DNA of 64,000 nt from Euryodendron excelsum (Eukaryota; Streptophyta; Magnoliopsida; Ericales; Pentaphylacaceae). The notes under the pieces are model-generated. The model saw only the letters and a list, made by a program, of their open reading frames with translations. It was not told where the DNA came from and searched no databases. Shown here in pieces: positions 34,060-47,500 of the stretch; the stretch's first letter is position 1, and every line of letters begins with the position of its first letter. A program made the position numbers and the translations under genes. The stretch is from the NCBI GenBank assembly GCA_033060915.1, contig CM065386.1:6837001-6901000 (forward strand). Direction: 5' to 3'.

Positions 34060-36133
34060 CTATAACTTCAGATTTAGGTCAAGTTTTTCTCCTACTTCAC
34101 CACTGCCGCTGTTAACAGTGGTTGTTGCTTGCCCAATTTGTGCCTTTGCTGAGGGAAAGAAGCTGTAGAAAGGCTTCTGGTGGGCCAATCCGCTAGGTCC
34201 TGGCCTGTGAATTGGGTCTTCAGCACTTCCCTGTAAATATAATGCAAGAAAACTATTAGATGATACCATTGAAATGAATCGGGAATCTGACAAATTGGAT
34301 AATGGTTATTTGATGTTTAATCTCACTTGATATTGTAAAGATTCAAATTCTGATAATTCTCGGCTATGTGGAGTAAGATGCACTGAAGGGTGCTTGTACT
34401 TTGAACTAGGATGAGGCAAAGCTGTTGTAGGAGGAGCCAATGTGAGGAAATCTCCATTCAAATACCCATTTTCTTTTGAAACTTTAGTTGGATTCAGCTC
34501 AGACATGACAGCAATTGAGCTCGAAGGGCCTTCTCTGAAGCGGGCGCAAATTCAATGTCAACATTCAATAATTAAATTACTATAACTACAATATACAAAG
34601 GGTCTAACTCATCAAAAGTAAGCTGACCTGAAAACTGGGTTGCCGGGTTCAACATTAACTGTGCCTCCATTGCCAAATGAAGCTGATTCATCTGACCTGG
34701 TGATTGGAGGAACTGAGGAGGTAGGAGGAAATTTGCAGGGGAAAGAGGGGCCTGGTGGATTGCCTAGAGAAAATGGATATGGCCTCTTCATGCCAACCAT
34801 CTACATTACATTATTAACAATTTTACCATGAATATTAACGAATTCCGTTGAGGAAAAGAAATAAAATTGAAATGTCTAAGAATTCCGACATTCAAATAAT
34901 TTCAATTATTTTCATTCAAGAGAGAGAAACTAGAAATGGAACAAAGAAAAAAATCATTATGTACGAGCCATATCTTCCAATGCCTTTATCATCTAAGTTC
35001 ATTACAAAATTACAAAACCAAATTTACAAAGCTTTGTCCAAGAATACAGGAATTTTAATCATAGAAAATACTAATACATGAATTTTAATCATAGAAAATC
35101 CTATCGTTCATACACAACCATCTTAATAAATAGAACTTGTTCAACTGAATCTCAACCAAGTGAAGAAAAAATTACAGCTAAATCTCAGAGGAGATGAACA
35201 AATACAGGCAGAGAAAATTAAAGCCAGTTGAACATTACCTTCTCTTCCCCTGGCCACATAGTTGTGTAGTTGTTAACATAAAAGCTTTGGTTTGAAGGGG
35301 GCTCCATCTGATGATAATTTAGGACAGATGATGATGAAGTCCCTGATGAGACATTCACCTACAATTTCCACAAATTCAAATCTCTATTCAATTGACAAAA
35401 AACATACAATTAGAATTCCAAATCATAAAATCCAGGAAAGATTAAATTTGAAAAACAGGCAGTTACTAACCATTGATGAAGAAGAAGAAGGTTGCTGCTG
35501 AAATTGCTGTGTCCTCTGCATTGCATTAGGGGGAGGCCAAATGGGGTTAGATTCATAAGGTAAATTCATATTTGACTGAAATGCGAATCCCTGGTGATCC
35601 AACCTATGATTCTCTCCTTCAAGATTGTGCTCACCATTCCACAACTTGGGCCAATTACTGCGTCCCAAACCCGAAATTGCTGGCCACCCTATCTCCCCTC
35701 CTCCACTCCCATTTGATGGTTTTGGCAATGAAACAGGATTTGGATGCAAACCATCTATGTTGGATATGTAAGAGGCTGATCTAAAAATAGAATTTGGCGA
35801 AGAGAGATCAGTTGGCGATTGGGGAGGCAAAGGAATCGCAGAGGGTGTAGGGTTATTCCTAAAATTGGTGGCAGATTGAACAGCTAAGCAAGAAGAATTA
35901 CTTGGTGATACAAGTGGATTGGATGGCAACATAGCAGCTGCTTGAATAACAGCATCCTTCTTTTGTTGTTCCTCTAATCTAATCTTCTCAAGCTGAGCAA
36001 CACCTAGTCCTCTTTGTGGGACTTTTTTTTGCTTCAACTTTTTGGAAGATCTGTTACTACTACTACCACCACCACAACCACCGCCACCACTGCTACTATT
36101 GCTACACCTCGGGGTATGTTCCTCTTGAGCCAT
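34060..36133 (-). CDS. SPEAR/TIE-type EAR-motif transcriptional repressor adaptor (5 exons)
   Basis: Exons in order of transcription: 36133-35471, 35358-35239, 34800-34628, 34534-34327 and 34230-34060, all GT-AG, 1335 nt, 444 residues. The N-terminal SPL-type motif (residues 31-60, KKLKQKKVPQRGLGVAQLEK within it) and the C-terminal EAR motif LDLNLKL just before the stop define the SPOROCYTELESS/TIE (SPEAR) family. The stretch MKRPYPFSLGNPPGPSF at the start of exon 3 is another shared block. Family members bind TCP factors and recruit TOPLESS-type corepressors. The protein is larger than TIE1. ATG 36133 is in a strong context (G at -3, G at +4). An ATG at 36149 opens an overlapping upstream ORF. 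A truncated duplicate of exon 3 is at 1-122. A CIN TCP gene lies 16 kb to the right. Confidence 0.9.
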
Positions 36134-36149
36134 TCCTTGTCTCAGCCAT
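36102..36149 (-). promoter_or_regulatory. Overlapping upstream ORF at the SPEAR start
   Basis: On the minus strand an ATG at 36149 starts a 15-codon ORF (MAETRNGSRGTYPEV then TAG at 36104-36102) that overlaps the main start at 36133 in another frame. Its context is weaker (C at -3) than that of the main ATG, so it would lower initiation without abolishing it. This assumes that the transcript starts upstream of 36149. Confidence 0.45.
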
Positions 36150-36163
36150 CTGATTACGTACAA

Positions 36164-39100
36164 CCAAGAGAATTCTTAAATAGGGAACCCAAATGGGGTT
36201 GTGTACAGAAACTGATCCACCAAATCACCAAAATTTTGAGATACCCAAAATCTAAATAATCAAAATCTGAGGGTTTGGGGAGAGAACCCAAAAGCAAAAT
36301 CTAGAGTAATCAAGAGAACCCAAGTCAAGAGGAACGCAAATCTCCATCTGTAGATTACACAAAATCTCGCAGGTTATGGAGTCAAGATCGGCAACTTACA
36401 TGGAAAGAAGAACACCCCCATAATTCAGCAAAGATTGTGCGTATGTATATAAATATATATATACGTTGAGAAAGAGAGAGGCAGAAAAGAAGGTATATGT
36501 AGGGAGAGTATCTGTGAGCGTCGGATTTTTCTCAAACCCTGTTGTTTGTTTGTCCGAGAGACAGATCAAATGACTAAATATGAAATACCCATATTCAAAA
36601 TTCAAACGTAAATGCCAAATCTGAAGCAACTATTTGAATACTTTCGTCTCCCTAATTTCTCGCCCAAATCCTCGCTCCACTCCTTTCCTTCCTAGACCGA
36701 CTCTCAAGAACTCTGTCTCTCTCTGTATCTATATATATACATATAAATATCACGGATCTTCTCTCTCTCTCTGTCACAGAGCACACATTAGGCCTGGCCA
36801 CCACTATCACATCATACACACAGCTCTCTCTCTCTCTCTCTCTCTAAATGGAGCTAAGAGCCAGCATTGCCATGCAGTGTTATCTTCTCGTGTTTGTTCC
36901 ATTTAAGGGTACCTCTGGCTGGTTTTGCCGCTTTAGGAACAAATTGTGGGGCCCACTATAGATGTACTGCACACCACTGCATGTAATTTCATCACTAAAA
37001 TGCCTCTCTTATATGATTCCATCCATCTACGATCAGATTCATATACATTATACAGTTGTCAAAATAAATATCACTAAAATAAACTTTTTAGAAAAAAACT
37101 AAAAAGGTGAAAAATTCTTTTTCCTTTATTTGGGTTAAGTTTTAAGATTTTGCTATGGATAGCATTCCTTCAAGTTTTATTTATTTACTTTGGTAGGTTT
37201 GGATTTTGGAAGCCATTATTTTCCTCCTTTGACTAAAAAATATAAAATCTATAATTAAAAGGAAAAAATGTCATGTATTAAAATTTAATTAGTTATAATT
37301 TCTACTTTCTGTTTTTGTTGATTTGTTAATCCTACTTAACAAATAAATACAGCTGGCCTATAGGATTAGGCAGATCTCCTTATTTTAGTTAAAATTTTTG
37401 AGTGATACTTACATAACTAAGAATAGATATTATATGGAGTGTAGGCCAAAATTAAGAATTATATTTTTAGTTTCTGTTGATATTCCAATTTAACATGTGT
37501 AGGGGTCATGAATGTTGGGTTAAGTGGCTCAAGCTTAACTTAGTCCACAGTCACTTGATCAGTTGAGATTTTTCAGGTTGGGCTGGAATGTGTTTGGGTC
37601 CACATTTGAGATGCAATTGAATTTAGGACTATTAAACATATCAAAGCTAAGTTTGGCTTACACTGGGTTTGTTAAAAATACGTTTGAGATCAATTGATTT
37701 TATAAACTAAATAAATTTGAACATATTTTAAAGCTTAGCTTTAGCTCAATTTGATAAGCATTTAAGTATCAAGCTGCTTAAAATCAGCTCGCTACAAACT
37801 TATTTAAGATCAGCTCACATTATGAAAGTTTGATAAATTTTCAAGCCAAACTTGAATAACTCATTACTGCTCAACTTGGTTTACAATCCTTGGTAAATTC
37901 ATGGCATATAATGAGGCCTTTGATGTTTAAGTCATCACAATTTTTCTTTTAGTATTTTTCCTACTATATTTTTCAACATTTAATAGCCAAGAGCAAAGTC
38001 CCCAGCCGCATGTTTCCTTAAAAATCAGCTTCTTATGATCCTCCTGAACATTTAATTTGAATCACCTAATTCTTTGGATGGTGCAAAAACATTGAAATAA
38101 ACCCATGTCAACGGTTCAATCCACCTCAAAAAAACTCCAAACAAGGCACATTTGGGAAACTTAAGATCATTGAACTGCTGGTAAGCGGAAAGGAAAGCTT
38201 TAGATTAGGAGGGTCAATTTGGTACGCTGGGAACGAGTTAGGCTTAACCTTATCCTACTCTTAAGAAAAAAAAAGAATAACCTCTATTTCAAACTCGAGA
38301 CAGATTAAACCTCTGCACCCATTCCCATCCTGTTTAAGCTAATTGGGTTAGTGTTGGTATGGATTAAACCCACATAAAATTTCAAAATAAAAATAATTCT
38401 CCAAAAACAAAAATAATGCAAATTGTAAAAACATAAACATAAACATAATTTAAAATTAAATAAGCAAGAAGTTAATTCCCAAAAAGTAAATAGTAATATT
38501 ACAAATTTACAATCCTATATTTAGTTATAGATACAAAGAATAATTTATATTAAAAAAATATTTAGAGTATTTCACAATATAATTAAAACGAAGTTATTAA
38601 GTTAGAAGAGCAGTGAGGTGGGTTCACAGTTTTCGGGTCAAATTGTCACCCAGATCCAATGAGAGTGAGAGGTGACCGCAAGAATATCATCATCATCAAA
38701 ATCTTTTACATGCTGTGCCAATGGATTTGCCTTTCGAAATGGACCCACCATAGCCACAATAAAACCATCTCTAACTTTAATGGAAACCAAACAAAACATG
38801 TCTTCAAGAGGTCCGGCCACACCCTGCGGATGAGGACGGTGGAGCCTCCAATGACACCACCGCGGCCAGTTTTTTCATTTAAAAGATGCTAAGATTTTTC
38901 TTAGGTAATACAAAGATATGAACCCACCATCTATCTGTAAACATTTACTCATAAGATGCTCTTTACATGCATGAGATCATCCTGTTTTATCTTTGTCTGT
39001 TTCTAGCTTAATTTGTTTGTTTGCATAACCTCATGGTTTGTTAATTAGAACCATAGGATCTTCATCAGATGGCTACTGTACATCGAACTTAATCGGTAGT

Positions 39101-39335
39101 TCTCTCTCTCTCAACTTGGTAGGGTATGAGGAGCAAGATCCTCTTAACACCCAACCCAAAAATAATACTTGGGTACCAGAACCCACATGGAAGATCAGGG
39201 CACCAGATGGCCTTGGGTAGTCTGCTTAGGCCCAAGAATGTGGGACTAAGGCCATATATAATTGTTTAATTTTGTCAAGTAAAAGCCGCAATACATTTAT
39301 TTATATAAAATAAAGTATAAAAACTAAATGTGTAT
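36164..39335. other. SPEAR promoter side and intergenic DNA
   Basis: The SPEAR 5' region contains a CT-rich tract (36750-36846) with several CTCTCTCT runs, on the plus strand relative to a minus-strand gene, so the message-sense strand is GA-rich. Stretches 37500-37900 and 38230-38360 carry degenerate repeats (CAAGCTTAAC, GGGTTAAG) but no coding. I see no gene. Confidence 0.5.
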
Positions 39336-39409
39336 GGTCTCGTAGCTCAGTTGGTTAGAGCGTTGGTCTTATGAGCCGAAGGTCGCGGGTTCGAGCCCCG
39401 CCGGGACCA
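39336..39409 (+). tRNA. tRNA-Ile(UAU)
   Basis: 74 nt that fold as a complete cloverleaf. The acceptor stem is GGTCTCG paired with CGGGACC (with a T-G pair). The D stem is GCTC/GAGC, the T stem GCGGG/CCCGC with loop TTCGAGC, and the variable loop AGGTC. The anticodon loop CTTATGA (39368-39374) gives anticodon UAU at 39370-39372, read as isoleucine AUA. There is no intron. A T-rich stretch follows at 39410-39424, which can end pol III transcription. The CCA end is not encoded. The body resembles elongator tRNA-Met, which differs by C at position 34. Confidence 0.9.
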
Positions 39410-42400
39410 TCTTTTGTTTTTCTTCCCTCTTACAAACCCTTGAAATTTGTCTATTGAGGTAGGGCATATTTGCCTATTAATTTCCACCTCTTTCAACCCT
39501 TAAATTTTTTCTCTCTTATAACCCTTAAATTTTTTGTCTATTAAGGTAGGGGGCACATTTGCCTATTAAGTTAAGAGGTGTCCCGACTAACAACAAACCT
39601 TCCCTCCCTTTTATGGGTGTGTTACCTTACCTCTTTAGCTCTAACTTTTCGAGCCAAAACAAAAAAAAGGTCATATATGAGCACCCACCTAAATAAAAAA
39701 GAGACAATAATTAGTTTATCTTTGCAAGACAACACGACCATCCGTGCCACATTTAAGAAGAAATTATTCAATGTACTTGGAGACAATGTTATTCTTGTTC
39801 TATCTCTCACACAAAATAATGTGTATCATTTATTTGGTGGGTTCAAGTATATTAGGGACCCACTTAGCAAAGAATTTATTATTTTGTGAGAAATGGTGCA
39901 GAGTGGCATGGTGCTCTAAGAATATTGAATAATTTTTCGCATTTAATTAACGCTATGTTCATAATGTAGTGGTATACAGAACAAGCCAAACTTATATACT
40001 GTTAGTCTTATACCAGAATGAGCCCTTTGATTATATGACATTTCGACCATTTGATAAGGGGGTGATTTAGCAGATGTATAATTATATATATATATATATA
40101 TACTCACTCGTTAAGCACTTGCTGTCAGCCATTTGATCTCACCAGCTCGAAGTCTGGTCAACAAGTCTTTTTATTAGGAGGAAACCCTACAAGCCATCTG
40201 CTCTTGTATGTTTAAATGTTTGGAACATTAGAACCAACCAACCATTGATCATTTCCTTCTATTGATCAATTAATCAACAGTTTCAAGTATTTTTCTTTTG
40301 GTCTGAACAGTTTCAAGCGGGGTTGCTTCCACCCCTAATATGGTGGCCCATATTCTCCGTTTGTTCTTCTGTATGTCACTGTGAGCCCAGAAATCCTTGT
40401 GATCGGATCCTGAGAGTCTGAGATCACTTCGAAAATTGTGTATAAGAAATTAGAGGATAAAACATTGGAGAAACTTGTGTAACTTATTGGGTTTATTAAT
40501 AAATTCTTATTCATTTTCTCAATTAAACAAATAAGAGCATGAATTTGGTATTCCTCATTTCCTTTTCCCTTTCGCTTTCTCCTTTTCTTTCCTTTCCTTT
40601 CCTTTCCTTTCCTTTTTTTCAAGGGCAAAGAGACATTGAAGACTCATCTGGGCTATAGCATAGGGGAGCTTAGCTCAACTCTTACTTTAATATTCAATAT
40701 TTTTTAATATTTAAATTCAACCCACTTCAATATTGCTCAGTCTACCTTTTTCTAATGTTTAGCCTAACACTTTTTATTGTAACCTAATTATTTAATTCAG
40801 CTCACTTTAATCTGAATTCTTAAAACCAATCAAAATTAAATTAAATGCAATAATTGAGAAACTAACCTTCTAATATTCCAAGAACTGAGAGAGGTCATTT
40901 TCATTTCTAAAGCATAAAAAAAATAAGTAAATAAATTTCTATTTAGTTTATTAACATTGGTAATACCATATCATCCCAACAAGGTTGAGGAATTTTTTTC
41001 ACTCATAAGTGATCATTTTGTCTAAAAGAGGTTGATGAATTTTTTTTTTTTTTGCTTATATTCCATGAAGAACTGTCTGATACAATTTCAAATAGGTACC
41101 CTTTCTTGGATAATTTTGAATATTTACTTGTTTATATACACCTTTGCTACATATCAATTATAGAATTGTTTGGTCCACATAACTTTTGCATACACATTTT
41201 ATATAATTCTCTTTTGTAATTTATTAAATTTTGATATGGTATTAAGCAAATCAAAATCCTAGCACCGCCCTTGCTTTTTCCTTTCTTTTTTTCTTTTCCT
41301 TTCTATTTCTCTTAACCTTTCCCTTTCCCTTTCCCTTTCCCTTTCCCTTTCCCTTTTCGTTTCATTTTCTTCATTAATTTCGGGATTCAAAAACGTCGTT
41401 GGTTGAAATGTCAGCTATGTGAGAGCAACTCCAAGCGGCACTTTAAAGTTGCTCTAGAGACTATAGACTAAATTCCAATATTTCGTCTGTTTCTTAGTCG
41501 TGATTTATTCATATTTGTTCATGGGCCATGACAAGGTACCTCTCTCTCTCATGCTTTTCTTTCATTATAAGACATGTTCAGATTTTTAGGGTTTAGGATT
41601 TAGATGGGATTGTCTTCTTTACCGGAGTTCATCCTCATTTCATAGCCCATTTTGGTTTGAATTGTTTGAAGTTACGGGGAATGTATGTTTCTCAAGGAAG
41701 CCCACTAAAATGGAGGCTTCCAAATTATTTAATTCATCATGGAGATACCAACCCGTGCACAGCAACAGATTAATCTATAGCCGGTGAAGAATCGCAAGCG
41801 GCATTGAGTTTGAACTGTAACTCTGGAGTAATGCTAGAGTAATTTGCTTTTTCTACCAGATATCCATCACAAATAGACATAAAGTGATGGGGTCTATATT
41901 ATTTAATACATATAAAATTTACTCACTTGTATCTATCTGTTATGATAATTCGGTAAATAAAACTAGAGAGGCTGTAACATTTTTCTATTTTTTATATGAA
42001 AATTCTATTTGTACAAAATTTTTATACAAAAAACTCTATTAAAATAATATGGCAGCAGCGTTTTTTTAAGTATAAGTAAAAAAACGAATGGATCACAAAC
42101 ATATGAAATTTATGTAATAAAAAAAAACTGTTTGTATAGCATTACTCTTATTATATTTTTAGATTTTTTTTATATATTTTTAAGTTCAAGCATGATATAT
42201 AGTAAGATACATTAATTAATTTCTACCTGAAAACTAAAACAAGCTTCTATTTATCCTCCGAAAAATATGGAAATTGACAATTTAATTGTTTCTTAAACAA
42301 TAAAAAAAAGGTAAATAAAAGAGAGAACTGTCTGTCTGAGTTTTACTTTATGAAGTGTCCAATTTTCCTATTTGGTGTTTTGGTAGTGATCAAAGTTGCT

Positions 42401-43920
42401 CATTTCCTGCAAACCGGTATTTTTTCAAAGCAAATCGCCTGAAAATTGCAAATGTGAAATATGATAATGTTGGCTTGAGCCTGTTCAATGACCATAATAA
42501 TATATAGTAGATTATTAAAGTTGCATCATCTTTATCGTAGTGTCATCCCTATTGTACATTTTTTTTCCTTTTGTTTTCTTTTTCTTGTTTTTTTCTCCCT
42601 CCGTTTCTACCATAGAAGACTTCCAATATAAGTAAAATGTAGAAGAAAAAACAAACGCCCCTCTTCTGCTTGTTGGAATGCTGTTTGTGGAATGGCCAAA
42701 TTAGGGGATGTTTGGAAACTACATGACATTTGAAAATTTTCTGATCTCTTAAATAGTTGGAATGAATATAGTGATGCATAGGCCTTCTATTGCCTGTCAT
42801 TGACAGATAATTGAATTGGGAATTAATATGATCTCAGTCGACTTTTTGTTTGAGACTGGTTGCTTTTTGCCAAATTAGGTAGGAGTTTAAACCCAAGAGG
42901 TTGGCCTGGGATAAGGCTTGGAGTTGGAATTTGCTCCCTCCAAAGTTTCAAGTTCAAAATTTTTGAAGTGCTATCAATTCTTTAGGGCCACTATTAGTTT
43001 TTTTGGCCTAATAATTATTCAGTTTATGTGAAATAATGGGGCTGCATAGATCTTAAAATAATTGAGATGAGCGCAAATAATCCTGGACACTCGATTAGCA
43101 AAAAAAATAAAAAAATTAAGTAGGAGTTTGGTAGTTCAATAAGAAAAATGCTATTTTTTTAAAAAATCTACACAAAGTCTTACCAAAATAATATGACAAT
43201 GACAATGACAATTTTATAAATAAGAACCACCATATTGAGTGTTTTGTTTTTAAATAAATGGTATTCATTCAATCACATTATTATAGTAATAAATTATATA
43301 TTATTTTTTTATTTGTATAACATTATTTTAATAAAGTTCAAAAGCTAGCTTCCTTAAACTTATTTGAGACACACTAGCATTGATTGACTAGCGAGCACTA
43401 TTGTAGTCCCGTGCTTCTAAAAGCACAATTTTCTATGTTTTGCTCTCAAAAGCAAGAGAAATACTTCCAACCTGCTAAAACCAAGTCAGAAAGGAAAATT
43501 TGGACCCTCGTTAATAGTAATTGCACTTGCCTAACTGGTGGAATGGTGTAGTGGAGTTGAAACCATGTAGGAGATCATCACCTTAATGTAGTTTTGTTGA
43601 ACTATAAAACCATGCATCAATGTTAAACTGGTGCCCTACATAACAGGCAAACTGTGAAGCCAAAGGAAAAAAGGTCAAGTTGTTAACTTTTCTCATGTTA
43701 ATATGTCACATTATTTTTATGAAGTTTCTGTATATAAATTCTGTTTATATAGTAATTCCCAAAGAAAATTTGAAACTACCATTATGATAAGTACTGTTTT
43801 GTTTAAAAATAAAATGTTCTGATTCCACCACACATTCTACACAGAAATCTTGTATAATTTTTGTTTGTTTGTATAGCATCACCCTTCAATAAACCATACA
43901 GAAATTTCTAGCTAGACAAA
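39410..43920. other. Intergenic, no gene seen
   Basis: AT-rich with simple repeats: (TA)n at about 40083-40101, (TTTCC)n at 40581-40612 and (CTTTCC)n at 41317-41357. Short frames near 39578 and 42549 are low-complexity or lack support, so I leave them out. No exons or RNA genes are recognisable. Confidence 0.5.
41317..41357. repeat. (CTTTCC)n hexanucleotide tract
   Basis: Six to seven perfect repeat units, pyrimidine-only on the plus strand. A related pentamer run lies 700 bp upstream at 40581-40612. Confidence 0.9.
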
Positions 43921-44215
43921 ATTTTTTTTTTCTTTTTGATAATGTGACAGAAACTATTCAAGACAAGGCCCTTCAGGCCCACTCTAACGAGTAAACTATC
44001 TCAAATTGACAAATATCCACGATTAATCATTCCTGGAAGGATTGCTCTAGCAAACAGCTACTCTTAGGTTGACCAACAACACCAACACTAACAGTATAGT
44101 GATTTCCTTTCAAGAATATTTCATACAATGTAAAGAATTTGAACTTAGGTGGCGTCGACATTGCATAAGTGATACAGTCTCACTTCATGTTCCTACCCAA
44201 TTGAGCAAATTCGGG
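43921..44215 (-). mobile_element. tRNA-derived SINE
   Basis: On the minus strand the unit starts near 44210 with an A-box-like GCTCAATTGGGTAGGA (44206-44191). A B-box-like AAGTTCAAATTC follows (44146-44135), and the unit ends in ATCAAAAAGAAAAAAAAAA (43940-43922). That is the layout of a plant SINE with pol III promoter and poly-A end. Short flanks TAAAATTTTT and CAAAATTTTT could be a target duplication, but they are AT-rich and weak. A diverged relative lies at 61590-61800. Confidence 0.55.
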
Positions 44216-44595
44216 TAAAATTTTTACATGCTTAAAGTCAAAAGTTAAGCATTCTTGACAGCGACTAGAATGATGCTTGACCTCAAAAGGAAGGAGAAAG
44301 GTTGTGACCAACTGGGCTAAACAGAGATTAGATTTTTATTGTGGATAGATTTATTTATTTATTTTTGAACAGCAAAAAGAAAATATATTGATGATAGAGA
44401 ACAGTACAAGAGGATAATACTAGCCAAAGAGGCTTTACATATATCACAAAGGATCAGAACCCCATCACTATGCAAACAAAAGAACCAGAAAAAGGAGAAG
44501 AAACAAGGACTCTAACAAAACACTAAATTCCCATCAGCTGAGGAGAGATCAACTTACCAGAAAAGGATAAGAACAAGGATCACCCATACAGATAA

Positions 44596-47500
44596 TTAGT
44601 AGCCTAAAAGAGTGGGATTCAAACTCTTCACTGCACCAATGTGTAGGTAGAAGTCTGAAGAGCTAATAGAACCTGATCTAGAGCAAGCTTGAATCCAATG
44701 AAGAACCTGAGCTTTTGAAGCTTCTGCGATCTCAGCCCAATCTGTTTCTTTAGAGTTAAAAATAGCTACGTTTCTAGCTAACCAAACATTCCAAATAGTT
44801 GCTAAGAACAACCCTTTCCATATAATGCTCCCAAGTTTCTTGATTCTACAATCCAACCACCAAATAAAGAGGCCCTGGATGCTTGAGAGGCTTACCCATT
44901 CGAGCCGCCACCAAGCCAAAATATTGCACCAAACAGCCATGTAACTCTACATCGAAGAAGGAGATGGTTAGAATCTTCAGTAGCTTCCCTGTAGAAAATA
45001 CAAAGGTTATTAACGTTTGAAGGCAGGTTGTTCCTAATCCCAGGAAGATTTTTGTTTTAATTTTATCCTGGATTGTAAGCCAGCAGGAAATCTTGATTTT
45101 TAAAGGGGTCTTTATAGTCCAGATCAGAGACAAAACAGAGAACACAGAATTGACACCTCCTTCTGCTGCTTTAAAATAAGAGTTAACAGAGAAAAGGTCA
45201 TCCTTGCTTGCCTTCTAGAACATTTAATCCTTCCTAGGTGCCCACATTGGAACACCAACAACCAAGTTCAGTAGTGCTACCAGCTTAATTTCTTCCCAAG
45301 CAAACAACCTCCTTCTAAAGTTCAACTGCCATTCCCCAGTTGATGATAGTACATCAGATACATAAGCCCGTTTTTTAGTAGATAGTTGAAATAGTCGTGG
45401 GAATCTGATCTTAAGAATAGGACCCACCATCGATGGGTCATTCCAAAAAGATGTAATATCTCTATTACCAATGCTAACAATGAGATTTGATTCCAAAATA
45501 GACTTATAAGGTTGTTGATCCTCATTAAATAGCATGATATCCTTGAAAATCACCGAATAACTTTGTTGACCTTCATCAGGAAAAGACCAACCAATATTCT
45601 CCCATTTATACTTCGAACAAAGGACTTTCCTCCAAAGTGAATTCCTATCTCTAGCAAACCTCCACCACCATTTTGAGAGTAGTGTCATATTCATTGCTCT
45701 GATGGGAACTAGACCCAAACCCCCTATTGCTCTTGCTCCTAGTTACCTTGCTCCATTTGACACAACAAATCTCCTCTTTGTCCCTATGATCCCCCCATAA
45801 GAATTTTCTTTGAATCCTATTAATTTCGTTACAAATTTTTATAGGAGCTCTAAACATGGATAAATAGAGTAAGTCCGTTCCACAGAGAAAGATAATTTCT
45901 TTTCCACAAAGCTAACTTCTTCTTGATATTTTTTAGTACACCAGACCAGCAGAGAGAGTTTCTAGGATTTGCACCCAGAAAAAGACCAAGGTAGTTCACT
46001 AGGAATGACTGCTTCTTACATTTAAAGACATCCACAACTGTTGATAGTAGGGAATCATCCACCCCAATCCCACAAACAGAGGACTTTTGAAAGTTTATCT
46101 TGAGCCTTGAAAGAATTTCGAAGCATTTAAGAATCCTCTTAAGGTTTAACACTTCCACCACATCAGCTGAGCTGAAGATTAGAGAATCATCAGCAAATTG
46201 CGATTGTGAAATTTTCAACCCTCTATTTCTAATATTGCAACCAGAAATGAAACCAAGAGATCTAGCTCTGAATAGAAGTATATTTATTCCTTCAATGAAA
46301 ATGATGAAGAGGAAGGGGGAGAGGGGATCCCCTTGCCTCAAGCCTTTCTGCATGTGGAACTCCATAGTAGCAGATTCATTGACCAAGACTGACACCCAAG
46401 CAGAAGAGATGCATCCCTTAATCCAATTGCACCAAGCATCACCAAAACTCATATTTTTCATCATTTGTAATAAAAATCTCCAATTGACAGAGTCAAAAGC
46501 TTTTTCAAAATCAAGTTTGAAAACTAAACCTTTTTCCTTCTTTTTTTTTTCCAACTATCAATTATTTCGTTTGCAATAAGCACCCCATCAAGAATCTGTC
46601 TACCATGAATAAAAGCAATCTGATTCTCATAAATGATTCCCCCCATAACCTTTTTCAATCTCAAGGATAGAGTTTTTGCTAGGATTTTATACAATGAGGA
46701 TATAAGAGAAATGGGTCTATAGTTTGCAAGGGAATCAGGACACTCCATTTTTGGTATCAAAGTAATAAAGGAGGAGTTGATACCTTTAGGGAGACTGCCA
46801 TTCTTGTGAAATTCCTGCATGAAGAGAAGGATATCACCCTTTGCCATCTTCCAGAAACCCTTCTAGAAGTTTAAATCAAAGCCGTCAGGTCCAGAAGATT
46901 TGCTGCCATTACATAATTTTAAAGCTTCCCAAACTTCAGCCTCACTAAAATCCTTCGCTAAGCCTGCTTGTTGAGCTGAACTTAAATTCCTTAAAAAAAA
47001 CCCCTTCAAGTAAAGGTCTTACTTTGAAGTTATCTGAAAACACTTGTGAGAAGTGATTGAAGATCAATATCTTTATCTGAGTGGGGTCTGAGACAATAGT
47101 GCCTTTATCTAACAACTGCCCAATAAAATTTCTCCTCCCTCTTGCTTTCAAGCAAGCATGGAAATAGCTAGTATTGCTATCCCCCAAATTAATCCAGGAT
47201 TTCCTGGCCTTTTGCCTGCAGGTTGATTCCTCCCTGAGATAAATTTTTCACAGTTTTGCCTTGATGATCCTCCTTTCTTGAACCTGCTTGTCAGATAGGG
47301 CAACACTTTCCCCCATAATGTCCAAATTTTGTAAAACAACCTCTAATTCCATTGTTTTGGATTCCCACGAACATGATTTGATTTTCCACCAATCCTTTAT
47401 ACATCTTTTGAGAGGTTGGGATTTTTTCAACAACACATAAGCAGCCCAACTAGTGTAAGTTTTAAAAGACCATTCATCAAGAACCAGTTTCTTAAAAGAT

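Noticed and set aside
38638..38892. Short overlapping frames on both strands
   Set aside because: No domain or splice support; composition fits intergenic DNA.
41317..41357. Telomere-like repeat
   Set aside because: The unit is CTTTCC, not the plant telomeric CCCTAAA.
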